DNA of 23,755 nucleotides. It comes from JBLHUT01 sp047629975. GTDB taxonomy: Bacteria > Pseudomonadota > Alphaproteobacteria > Rhodobacterales > Rhodobacteraceae. The DNA is taken from NCBI GenBank assembly GCA_047629975.1, contig JBLHUT010000017.1:1-23755 (forward strand), in the 5' to 3' direction. Positions 1-6,693 of the stretch are shown here, in pieces (within the stretch, counting starts at the first letter, position 1; each line of letters starts with the position of its first letter). The notes under the pieces were generated by a model. It was not told the DNA's origin and did not search any database. It was given only the letters and a program-made list of their open reading frames with translations. The position numbers were made by a program, and so were the translations under genes.

Positions 1-1
1 C

Positions 2-133
2 ATGACAATGGAATTGGCGTTGACCCCTGACGCCCAAATGATGGGCGACATAGCGGCGGGGGATTCCGTCACACTGATGCTGATCAAAGGTGAGGATGGC
101 ATGTATTCAATTGGCGCAATGATGTCGGAATAA
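2..133 (+). CDS. CusF-like periplasmic copper-binding protein, C-terminal part
   Basis: This is the 3' end of a gene that begins before the window. The frame is open from the first bases and stops at TAA 131-133. The visible 43 residues contain an MTME segment followed by a GDSVTLML strand, a KGEDGMYSIG turn and a final strand. This pattern resembles the end of the small beta-barrel CusF-type copper chaperones found beside copper efflux or oxidase genes, where a conserved Met near the MTM motif binds Cu(I). The context supports the call, because a cytochrome c, copC and copD follow on the same strand. The ATG at position 2 is probably internal, since the CusF fold needs more residues upstream. 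The identification is moderate because only a fragment is visible. Confidence 0.55.
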   Translation: MTMELALTPDAQMMGDIAAGDSVTLMLIKGEDGMYSIGAMMSE

Positions 134-199
134 AACAACGGACGTTGACCGGAGGCACCTTCTCCGGTCAACGTTCTCAACATGATTGGAGGCGGAAAA

Positions 200-628
200 A
201 TGCGAACCCAACTTGGCCTGTTTGCGACCGTTTTATTGCTGTTCGGGAGTTGGTGGGCGTTAAATAACACTACCGATGAGCAAACACAGACAGATACCGT
301 TGCCGGTGCTCCGCTTGTGGCGATTACTTTGCCTGCGCGTTTCTCGGAACTCGAGCAGATGGGTATTGCGGCCTTTGAAGCGAAATGTGCCGATTGTCAC
401 GGTGCAAACGGCGTCGGAAAGGATGGGGCCGGCCCGCCCTTGGTGCACAAGGTCTATGAACCAAGCCACCACGGAGACATGGCATTTCAACTTGCGGTCC
501 AGAATGGTGTGACGTCGCATCACTGGCCGTTCGGGAACATGCCTTCGGTGGAGGGGCTGACGCGTGCTGATGTCGGGGCCATAATTGCCTATGTCCGTGC
601 GCTTCAACGCGAAAACGGAATAAACTGA
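200..628 (+). CDS. Small membrane-anchored or secreted class I cytochrome c
   Basis: The protein has 142 residues. A hydrophobic N-terminal segment (about 5-20) is a signal peptide or membrane anchor, so the heme domain should lie in the periplasm. The heme-binding CxxCH is at residues 63-67 (CADCH), and the likely axial Met is M114 in GNMPSVEGL. The segment after it (LTRADVGAIIAYVRAL) is the usual C-terminal helix of monoheme cytochromes c. I chose ATG 200 because a GGAGG-type ribosome site lies at 187-193; an in-frame ATG at 182 would put that site inside the gene. The gene sits between a CusF-like gene and copC, which suggests electron transfer linked to copper handling, but the partner is unknown. 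Confidence 0.85.
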   Translation: MRTQLGLFATVLLLFGSWWALNNTTDEQTQTDTVAGAPLVAITLPARFSELEQMGIAAFEAKCADCHGANGVGKDGAGPPLVHKVYEPSHHGDMAFQLAVQNGVTSHHWPFGNMPSVEGLTRADVGAIIAYVRALQRENGIN

Positions 629-650
629 ACAGGAAGCAAGGGATCATTTC

Positions 651-1010
651 ATGAAATTATTATCGATTGCCGTCTCGGTGCTTGCAGTGTCGTTCGCCCT
701 TGGGGTTGGCAGTGCAGATGCGCATTCCAGGAAAGAGGTAACACAGCCCGCGAACGGTGCGGTTTTGGACGCGCCTCCGTCAACGATTGTCATGCGTTTC
801 GACATGCCAATGCGCGTCACGCTGATCTCGCTCACGGATCAGAACGGCGCGGCACACGATTTGAGGCGCACCGACAATATGCAGCCCGTAAGTGAATTCA
901 GTGCCGAGCCACCCGCGCTGCCTGTTGGTCAATACAACGTCGAGTGGCGGGGGCTGGCGGCCGATGGTCACCCGATGCAGGGCGCGTTCAGCTTTGAAAT
1001 CTCGGATTAA
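651..1010 (+). CDS. copC: Periplasmic copper-binding protein CopC
   Basis: The protein has 119 residues, the usual size for CopC/YobA-family copper resistance proteins. A signal peptide (residues 1-24, ending SADA) would expose His25 as the mature N-terminus. In this family that His forms a Cu(II) histidine brace together with an Asp and a His near the C-terminus, here D105 and H107 in AADGHPMQG. The PANGAVLDAPPSTIVMRFDMPM stretch (residues 33-54) is the typical beta-sandwich opening. An AGGGA-like ribosome site (aaggga at about 638) precedes ATG 651. copD starts 9 bases after the stop, so the two were probably co-transcribed. CopC normally delivers or sequesters periplasmic copper in partnership with CopD, which is broken here. 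Confidence 0.92.
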   Translation: MKLLSIAVSVLAVSFALGVGSADAHSRKEVTQPANGAVLDAPPSTIVMRFDMPMRVTLISLTDQNGAAHDLRRTDNMQPVSEFSAEPPALPVGQYNVEWRGLAADGHPMQGAFSFEISD

Positions 1011-1019
1011 GACCCGCTG

Positions 1020-1895
1020 GTGAGCGTTCTCGCTTCAACCGATGCGGTCACTTGGCTGTCCATTTGCGTAAAAGCGCTTGTCTACGCGACGGCGCTGCTT
1101 GCGATGGGCAGCACATTGAGTGTTCTGATGCTGCGCAGTCTTCCCCCATCTGAGGTTCAGGCGCTCAAACGGTTATCCGTTCTTTGCGCTATTGGAGCCG
1201 CTTTTTTGTCTCTTGCGCGACTGCCTCTAAGAGCCAGTTTTCTTATGGGGGGCACATTGCAGGGTGCCACCGAGCCGATTATGCTCACGATGGTTTCGCA
1301 AAGCCCGCTGGGCTAGAGCATTGCGTTGCGGCTTGTCGGGCTTGGTCTGATCTGTGCGATTGTGCTGCCCGCGCGCGTCGGGCGACTGCTTGCGGCCTTG
1401 GGGGGTGTTATCGTCGCTGCGTCCTTCGTGTTTCGCGGCCATGCGCTTGAGGAGCCACGCCTTTTTCTTGCGGCCCTCATAATGCTTCATATTCTTGGCT
1501 TGGCATTCTGGATCGGGGCCTTTGCGCCGCTGTACCGGCTTGCTGGCAAAAGCACAGGCAGTGTCGCCGGACAGGTCTCGCACGATTTTGGCCGTTTGGC
1601 GGTATGGGTCGTTGGCGCGTTGACACTGGCGGGCGGCGTGACCCTTTGGCTGCTGACGGGCAATCTTCAGGATGCAATCTTCACGCCTTATGGGCAGTTT
1701 TTTGCAATCAAGCTTTGCGCATTTTTTGCTATCATCGGCTTTGCGGCATGGAACAGGTTGCGCGTGACGCCTGCGTTGCTTCGCTAGGACCCGGGTGCCG
1801 GTGCGCGTCTGCGTCGCTCCATTCAAATGGAAACCGTCCTTGTTGCGCTGATCCTTTTGACGACAGCAGCCTTGACGACTGTCAGTGCTCCCTAA
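1020..1895 (+). pseudogene. copD: copD-like copper transport membrane protein interrupted by two in-frame TAG codons
   Basis: One reading frame encodes a multi-helix membrane protein of the CopD family from a GTG at 1020 to TAA at 1893-1895, but TAG codons interrupt it at 1314-1316 and 1785-1787. The frame stays in register across both. The first stop follows MVSQSPLG and is followed by SIALRLVGLGLICAIVL. The second follows VTPALLR and is followed by DPGAGARLRRSI and a final hydrophobic helix ending TTVSAP, which is the expected CopD C-terminus. The full frame would give about 291 codons, the normal CopD length. No frameshift or deletion is seen, so the loss looks recent. TAG also ends dctD and dctM here, so it appears to be a normal stop. 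CopD normally moves copper across the inner membrane with CopC. Confidence 0.8.
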
Positions 1896-2623
1896 TCTGT
1901 ACCACGACCGGCCGGCGCAACAGCCGAGGATCAAATCAGGCAAGTGAACAAAACGGCTTTCCTATCAACCCATGTGCCATGCAGGGTCATTATTGGTGAG
2001 GGAGTGAGTGCAGCTTTGAAGGCGAGTGGCATTCGTTTGACAGCTCTTAAGCAACAGCGCCGCCAGCCAGATATGATTGCGTGCAAAGGCGTGCGTCAAC
2101 TCGCGCCCGCGAACGCCCCCTAAACTCAAGTGCGGCGCGATACTGAGTTGCTCCGGCCCCATGATCAGGCCACCGCAGGGTGGCCGCATGACACGTCGGC
2201 AATCAAGGAGAGCGGGGGCGGCCCAGATGTCGATCGCGATGTGGTTCTCTTGATCGATGATTGGCGACTGGCAGAGTATGACCTGATCGCGATCAGTACC
2301 GCCCGATGGATATAACCAAACGGCCCATTGCCAATGGTCGTTTTTCAAAGTGGTCAGGGTCGCGGATTTACTTCTGCGATGTGGTTTCCCGACCGTGCAG
2401 ATGTCTCTGGCTGATGTGCCCATTTTTGTGCGTTGTCGCGAGGGTCAAGGATCGCAACAGGGCATCAGCCAGCGTCACATTCGTGTCTGGTGCTGTATCC
2501 ACTGATGCAAAACTGTCTATAATGTCTTCATCGCGCGTGCCGAGTCGTCGAACTGGCGAATTCTGGGAGAGCGGGGCGTAGTCCTGTGTGGCACCTTGCG
2601 CCTCGAAATAGTTTAAAGTTGCA
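1896..2623. other. Long stretch without an intact gene, probably decayed coding sequence
   Basis: No reading frame in these 728 bases looks like a complete protein on either strand. The best recognisable piece is a multicopper oxidase-like fragment at about 2223-2291 on the plus strand. On the minus strand a stop-free frame runs from inside dusA down to TAA at 2368-2370; its translation near 2616-2440 (LNYFEAQG, then RRLGTRDEDIIDS) looks protein-like but has no usable start and I do not recognise it. I see no terminator after copD and no clear dusA promoter. The stretch is best read as gene remains between the copper locus and dusA. Confidence 0.5.
2130..2315 (+). pseudogene. Fragment resembling a multicopper oxidase
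   Basis: A 61-codon open frame contains, at about 2223-2291, the sequence PDVDRDVVLLIDDWRLAEYD. This closely matches the segment of bacterial multicopper oxidases that follows the first cupredoxin domain, where a VDRD..L.LDDWRL pattern is common. None of the copper-ligand motifs (HWHG, HxH, HCH) are visible in the surrounding bases, so only a remnant remains. A possible further remnant (SGIRLTALK, QLAPANA) lies in another frame at about 2024-2122 and could derive from the N-terminal part. Multicopper oxidases commonly sit beside CusF, CopC and CopD genes, which supports the reading. It rests on one short match by eye. Confidence 0.45.
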
Positions 2624-3628
2624 ATGCAAATGAATATAGATGACCACGCCCGCCTGTCCGTCGCCCCGATGATGGATTGGACAGACCGCCATTGTCGGAC
2701 GTTTCACCGTGTTATGTCGCGACAGGTGCTGCTTTATACGGAAATGGTGACTGCACCGGCGCTTGTCCGTGGGGGGGCGCGCCATTTGATTGCATTTTCC
2801 CAAACAGAACATCCGGTGGCGTTGCAACTCGGGGGGTCTGATCCTGCGGAGCTTGCACAGGCCACCCGCATCGCGGAACAAGAAGGGTATGACGAGATCA
2901 ACCTGAATGTGGGTTGCCCGTCTGACCGGGTGCAATCGGGATGTTTCGGTGCGGTCCTGATGGAGCGTCCATCACTTGTGGCGGAATGTGTCGCCGGAAT
3001 GCAGGCCGTGACCGCGCTGCCTGTGACCGTCAAATGCCGCATCGGTGTTGACGAGCAATGCGTGCAGGAAACTCTTCCTGTGTTTCTCGAAACCGTACGC
3101 GCAGCAGGTGTGCGCAGGGTGACCGTGCATGCGCGCAAGGCATGGTTGCAGGGGCTGAGCCCGAAACAGAACCGGGACGTTCCTCCACTCGATTACGGGT
3201 TGGTGTATCAGATGAAACAAGAGTTTCCCGATTTGCATCTTTCGATCAACGGAGGGATCGCGACCCTTGATCAGGCCGCGGAACACTTGGCGAAGGGGGT
3301 GGACGGGGTGATGATCGGTCGCGCGGCCTATCACGATCCTGCAACGGTTTTACTGGCGGCGGACCAGCAGATTTTTGGTGCGGACTATCCGGCCCTGAGT
3401 GCGCATGACGCGGTGCGACAGATGTTTGGATATATTGATGACCATGTCGCGTCGGGGGGGCGTTTGGCACAAGTGACGCGGCATATGCTGGGGGTTTTCC
3501 TGGGGCGTCCTGGGGCACGACAGTGGCGCCGGATACTCTCGGAAGGGGCGCACCGGCCGGGGGCGGGGCTTGAGCTGGTCAAAACTGCGCTGGCGGCGGT
3601 GCCCGAAAACGTGCGGGAGATGTCATGA
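2624..3628 (+). CDS. dusA: tRNA-dihydrouridine synthase DusA
   Basis: This is a 334-residue FMN-dependent enzyme that reduces uridine to dihydrouridine in the D-loop of tRNA (positions 20/20a for DusA). Family signatures in order are LSVAPMMDWTDRHCR (11-25), LYTEMVTAPALVRG (37-50), HPVALQLGGSDP (63-74) and the catalytic segment NLNVGCPSDRVQSGCFGA (93-110) with the active Cys at 98. The C-terminal half has VTVHARKAWLQGLSPKQNR and the phosphate-binding INGGI and GVMIGRAAYHDP loops. Length is normal. Starts at 2624 and 2630 (second ATG) are both possible, since no strong ribosome site is visible. The stop overlaps the next gene by ATGA. Confidence 0.95.
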   Translation: MQMNIDDHARLSVAPMMDWTDRHCRTFHRVMSRQVLLYTEMVTAPALVRGGARHLIAFSQTEHPVALQLGGSDPAELAQATRIAEQEGYDEINLNVGCPSDRVQSGCFGAVLMERPSLVAECVAGMQAVTALPVTVKCRIGVDEQCVQETLPVFLETVRAAGVRRVTVHARKAWLQGLSPKQNRDVPPLDYGLVYQMKQEFPDLHLSINGGIATLDQAAEHLAKGVDGVMIGRAAYHDPATVLLAADQQIFGADYPALSAHDAVRQMFGYIDDHVASGGRLAQVTRHMLGVFLGRPGARQWRRILSEGAHRPGAGLELVKTALAAVPENVREMS

Positions 3629-4422
3629 GCCTGAAAATGATGGAACTGAGAGAAACCTATTTGCGTCAAGGGTTTGCTGTGCTTGATGCGGATCCTGCTA
3701 CGCAGGCATGGGCGCAGGCGGCACAACACGAGGCGCAACTCGTGACGCTTGACCCCGCACTCAAGGCGCAGTGGTTGCGCGGCGCGGGCACATGGTTTGT
3801 GGGGGTTGACGCCTTGCCAAACACACCGAGTGGCGCAATATCCGGTGTCCCTCTGGAAGGGGGCGTCATCGATCTGATTGCGAACCTCGGGCTGATGCCC
3901 AAGTCATGGCACCGTGCACAGGTGTCTGTCGTTTATCCCGGCTACCCAAAGCCGCAAGAGGGCGATAGCCCTGCGGCTGCAAAATACCGCGAAACGCGAG
4001 ATGCCGCGCATGTTGACGGGTTGTTTGCCGATGGTCCGGAGCGGCGCCGGAAACTGCGAGAACCGCATGCCTTTGTCTTGGGCTTGCCGCTGAATTCGGT
4101 GGGTCCCGATGCTGCGCCGATGTCTGTCTGGCCGGGCAGTCATTTGATTATGGGGGCGGCTTTTCGGACGGCTCTGGCTTTGCGCCGGGTAAAAGACTGG
4201 CCTGATGTGGATTTAACCGAAATTTATGTCGCAGCACGCAGAACCTGTTTCGACCGGCTGGAGCGGTGGGTATTGCCGGTTCAGCCCGGGCAGGCCACTT
4301 TGATCCACCGTCATCTGTTGCACGGGATTGCACCGTGGCAGGCGCCGGATGTCGCGCAAGGGCGGCAGATCGCTTACTTCCGCCCTCAATTCACAAGTCT
4401 GGCCGACTGGCTGTCGCCCTGA
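3625..4422 (+). CDS. PhyH-like Fe(II)/2-oxoglutarate dioxygenase family protein
   Basis: The protein has 265 residues. It shows the cupin-type metal facial triad expected of phytanoyl-CoA dioxygenase-like enzymes: H129 and D131 in DAAHVDGLF and a distal His in LIHRHLLHGIAPW (H230 or H233 most likely). R253 in YFRPQF is a candidate 2-oxoglutarate anchor. MSVWPGSH (166-173) and PVQPGQATLIHRH (218-230) fit the double-stranded beta-helix. The substrate is unknown. The ATG overlaps the dusA stop (ATGA at 3625-3628), so translation is probably coupled, and a role in tRNA or nucleotide modification is possible but only inferred from position. Few bases follow before the infC terminator, so the two units converge. 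Confidence 0.7.
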   Translation: MSLKMMELRETYLRQGFAVLDADPATQAWAQAAQHEAQLVTLDPALKAQWLRGAGTWFVGVDALPNTPSGAISGVPLEGGVIDLIANLGLMPKSWHRAQVSVVYPGYPKPQEGDSPAAAKYRETRDAAHVDGLFADGPERRRKLREPHAFVLGLPLNSVGPDAAPMSVWPGSHLIMGAAFRTALALRRVKDWPDVDLTEIYVAARRTCFDRLERWVLPVQPGQATLIHRHLLHGIAPWQAPDVAQGRQIAYFRPQFTSLADWLSP

Positions 4423-4465
4423 ACCTGCGCGCTGCGGTGCCATTCTGAGCGGCGGGCTGCGGCCA

Positions 4466-4501
4466 AATAAAAAGCCGGACGGCACGATGTGCGATCCGGC
4501 T
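4466..4501 (-). terminator. Rho-independent terminator of infC
   Basis: On the minus strand a stem AGCCGGA / TCCGGCT (4495-4501 with 4473-4479) encloses a smaller GCAC/GTGC stem and is followed by five Ts (4473-4469) and then an AT-rich tail. It begins 26 bases past the infC stop codon. The plus-strand dioxygenase gene ends 43 bases away on the other side, so part of the hairpin may also act on it. Confidence 0.85.
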
Positions 4502-4527
4502 GTTCAATTGTTTCTGCCTTCAAAGCC

Positions 4528-5073
4528 TTACTTTGGAAGGGGACCGATCATCATGACCATCTGACGGCCTTCCATCTTTGGCATGTTCTCGATTTTTCCG
4601 GCGTCTTTGGTGTCTTCTGCAACGCGTTCCAACAAATTGCGACCCAGATTCTGGTGCGCCATTTCGCGACCGCGGAATCGCAGCGTGACTTTCACTTTAT
4701 CGCCTGTCTCGAGAAATTTCATGACGCTCCGCATTTTGACCTCATAGTCATGCGTGTCGGTATTGGGGCGAAACTTCACCTCTTTTACCTCGATTGTCTT
4801 TTGCTTCTTGCGGGCCTCGGACTCGCGCTTTTGGGTCTCGTATTTATACTTGCCAAAATCCATGATTTTAACGACCGGTGGCACAGCATTCGGTGAGATC
4901 TCTACAAGGTCAAGACCGACCTGCACGGCAAGTTCCATGCCTCGTTCAGGTGTCACGACACCGACATTTTCACCCTCGGGTCCAATAAGCCGGATTTCGT
5001 TGCACCGGATCCGTTCATTGATACGGGGGCCGGTTTCGCGCTGAGGCGGCGCGTTATGTGGTCTGCGGGCGAT
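4528..5073 (-). CDS. infC: Translation initiation factor IF-3
   Basis: IF-3 binds the 30S subunit and checks the initiator tRNA-start codon pair. The two-domain structure is clear: the N-domain has GPRINERIRCNEIRLIG and NVGVVTPERGMELA, then a lysine-rich linker helix (KYETQKRESEARKKQK), then the C-domain with VKEVKFRPNTDTHDY, VTLRFRGREMAHQNLG and a final MVMMIGPLPK. I place the start at ATC 5073-5071 (IARRPHNAPPQ). The GAAGGA ribosome site at 5087-5082 is 8 bases from this ATC, but it overlaps or touches the ATG at 5082-5080, which is the alternative start and adds three residues. A rare start codon fits the known autoregulation of infC. The gene stands alone with its own promoter and terminator. 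Confidence 0.9.
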   Translation of the reverse strand: MARRPHNAPPQRETGPRINERIRCNEIRLIGPEGENVGVVTPERGMELAVQVGLDLVEISPNAVPPVVKIMDFGKYKYETQKRESEARKKQKTIEVKEVKFRPNTDTHDYEVKMRSVMKFLETGDKVKVTLRFRGREMAHQNLGRNLLERVAEDTKDAGKIENMPKMEGRQMVMMIGPLPK

Positions 5074-5107
5074 GGGGGTCATCCTTCATAAGTTCACTAT
5101 GCGCTGT

Positions 5108-5136
5108 AAAATAGCGATGAATGCCCCTTATTTCAA
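5108..5136 (-). promoter_or_regulatory. Sigma-70 type promoter of infC
   Basis: Reading the minus strand, TTGAAA (5136-5131) is followed after exactly 17 bases by TATTTT (5113-5108). Transcription would start near 5101, giving a leader of about 28 bases before the ATC start codon. This matches single-gene transcription of infC, since the next gene upstream ends at 5325. Confidence 0.6.
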
Positions 5137-5324
5137 GCGCCATTCGGCACTGCCGGGGCATGATTTGCACCAACAAGGCGGTGTCGCTCGGGGTCGGGTC
5201 GGCGGGCGCAAAAGGAAAACCGGTTGTCTTGGCGCAGTCCAGTTGCCGTTTTGCGAAAGAAATACTCACAATAGGCCGCCCTTGGGTGGACCTGTGCGCG
5301 ACCTATACCGGGGCATCCGTCAAT

Positions 5325-6182
5325 TCAGCCGACAAACGCCTTTTCGACGACATAATGCTTCGGTGCGCTGTTCGCGCCTTCCTGCAATCCGAACCCTTCG
5401 AGAATCACCTTGAGATCGGTGTTCAGCCCGATTGATCCACACACCATTGCGCGGTCGGTTTCGGGCGACATACCGTCGATGCCAAGATCCGCAAACAGCG
5501 AGCCGTCCTGCAGGCGTGTTGTGACGCGGCCCATCTTCGGGCTCTGCTCGCGGGTGGTCGTGGGGTAATAGGTCAGCTTGTCACCGATCATTTCACCGAT
5601 CAGCGGATCCTGCGCAAGCCCCTCGATCAACTGCCGGCCATATTCAAGCTCGGCCACATCGCGGCAGGTGTGGGTCATGATGATCCGGTCGAACCGCTCG
5701 TATGTTTCGGGTTCGCGCAGCAACGAGGCAAACGGGGCGAACCCCGTGCCGGTCGCAAAAAACCACAACCGCTTGCCGGGCAAAAGTGCATCATGCACCA
5801 ATGTGCCAACCGGCTTGGGACGCAGGATTATCTCGTCGCCGGGTTTGATGTGTTGCAGCCGGCTGGTCAGCGGCCCGTCCTGTACCTTGATCGAATAGAA
5901 CTCAAGCTCCTCGTCCCAACTGGGCGAGGCAATGGAATAGGCGCGCAACAGCGGCTTGCCGTCATCCTTGAGCAGGCCGATCATCACGAATTCACCCGAC
6001 CGGAACCGCAACGATTTCGGACGTGTGACACGAAACGAGAACAAGCGGTCCGTCCAGTGGGTCACGGACGTTACGGTTTGTGCGTCGGGCAGTGCTTTTA
6101 CAGCGGCGCGGGCAGGGGGCGTTGGCGCGGGGCCGGGGGTGTTTTGTGATACGGGTTCTGGCACGGGTTCAGGCTCTGTCAT
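5325..6182 (-). CDS. fpr: Ferredoxin/flavodoxin-NADP+ reductase
   Basis: This is a 285-residue bacterial-type FAD enzyme that moves electrons between NADP(H) and ferredoxin or flavodoxin. The FAD-binding RAYSIASP is at 80-87, followed by LEFYSIKVQDGPLTSRLQ (93-110). The NADP-binding GTGFAPFASLL is at 145-155, HTCR at 171-174, and the C-terminus is YVVEKAFVG, as in proteobacterial FPRs. The first 30 residues are a proline- and acid-rich extension. ATG 6182 is chosen because the FPR fold starts soon after and the longer upstream frame is unlike the family. The gene follows the sulfate-assimilation operon on the same strand, and the operon's reductase lacks a flavoprotein partner, so Fpr is the likely electron source. 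A terminator-like hairpin sits directly before its start codon. Confidence 0.93.
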   Translation of the reverse strand: MTEPEPVPEPVSQNTPGPAPTPPARAAVKALPDAQTVTSVTHWTDRLFSFRVTRPKSLRFRSGEFVMIGLLKDDGKPLLRAYSIASPSWDEELEFYSIKVQDGPLTSRLQHIKPGDEIILRPKPVGTLVHDALLPGKRLWFFATGTGFAPFASLLREPETYERFDRIIMTHTCRDVAELEYGRQLIEGLAQDPLIGEMIGDKLTYYPTTTREQSPKMGRVTTRLQDGSLFADLGIDGMSPETDRAMVCGSIGLNTDLKVILEGFGLQEGANSAPKHYVVEKAFVG

Positions 6183-6190
6183 TACTTCGG

Positions 6191-6217
6191 AAAAAAGGCA
6201 GAGCCCAACAGGCTCTG
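6191..6217 (-). terminator. Intrinsic terminator-like hairpin immediately upstream of the fpr start
   Basis: On the minus strand a perfect 7-bp stem CAGAGCC / GGCTCTG (6217-6211 with 6205-6199) with a TGTTG loop is followed by CC and six Ts (6196-6191). It lies between the end of the cys operon (DUF934 stop at 6286) and the fpr ATG at 6182. It would end cys transcripts, but it also lies within or at the 5' end of any fpr transcript. Confidence 0.7.
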
Positions 6218-6285
6218 TTTTGTGATTTACGGTGTTTCGCTGATGATGGAAAGAGGCGCGTGCCCTTGGGGGGGGGGCGACTGGC

Positions 6286-6693
6286 CTATCCCCGCAGGCG
6301 CGACTGGTAATCATGGGCCTGCCAGTTTGCGCGCGCCAGCCATTGTTTTTGCGGCTGGCGCTGTGCCAACGCGTCAGAGATCTCGACCTCGTCAAATCCG
6401 GACCGGCGCGCCATGGCGTATTGATCGGCAATCAGATGTCCCCTTGCCCGCAAACGGCCCGCATAGCCCCGCAGGCGCAAGGCGCGGGCGATTGAAAACC
6501 CTCTGCCATCCGAAAAGCTTGGAAAATCCACCCGTATCATCCGCACGCCCGCAGGCAGGTCGGGCAGGTCTGACAGGTCGGTCTGTGCGCCTAGATCAAG
6601 CGCGGACGCACGCGCCGCAAAGTCGCCGCAGGGTGCAAACACACCCTCGAAATCGTCTGTGGCAAAGCCTGTATCGGTGACGATCACAGTCAT
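6286..6693 (-). CDS. DUF934 family protein linked to sulfite reduction
   Basis: The protein has 135 residues. The core GVRMIRVDFPSFSDGRGFSIARALRLRGYAGRLRARGHLIADQYAMARRSGFDEVEI (about 49-105) is the hallmark of DUF934. Members usually sit beside cysI and cysH and are sometimes annotated as probable sulfite-reduction oxidoreductases, although no activity is firmly known to me. No cofactor motif, signal peptide or membrane segment is visible, so it should be cytoplasmic. Its ATG overlaps the cysH stop (ATGA), so it is translated from the cys mRNA. A run of ten Gs (6268-6277, Cs on the coding strand) lies just past its stop codon. Confidence 0.88.
   Translation of the reverse strand: MTVIVTDTGFATDDFEGVFAPCGDFAARASALDLGAQTDLSDLPDLPAGVRMIRVDFPSFSDGRGFSIARALRLRGYAGRLRARGHLIADQYAMARRSGFDEVEISDALAQRQPQKQWLARANWQAHDYQSRLRG

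Noticed and set aside
1227..1943. 238-codon minus-strand open frame
   Set aside because: It is antisense to the copD frame; its Arg/Lys/Gln-rich translation has no domain and no plausible start context.
5054..5435. Small open frames on both strands between infC and fpr
   Set aside because: They overlap infC, its promoter or fpr and have no ribosome site or recognisable sequence.
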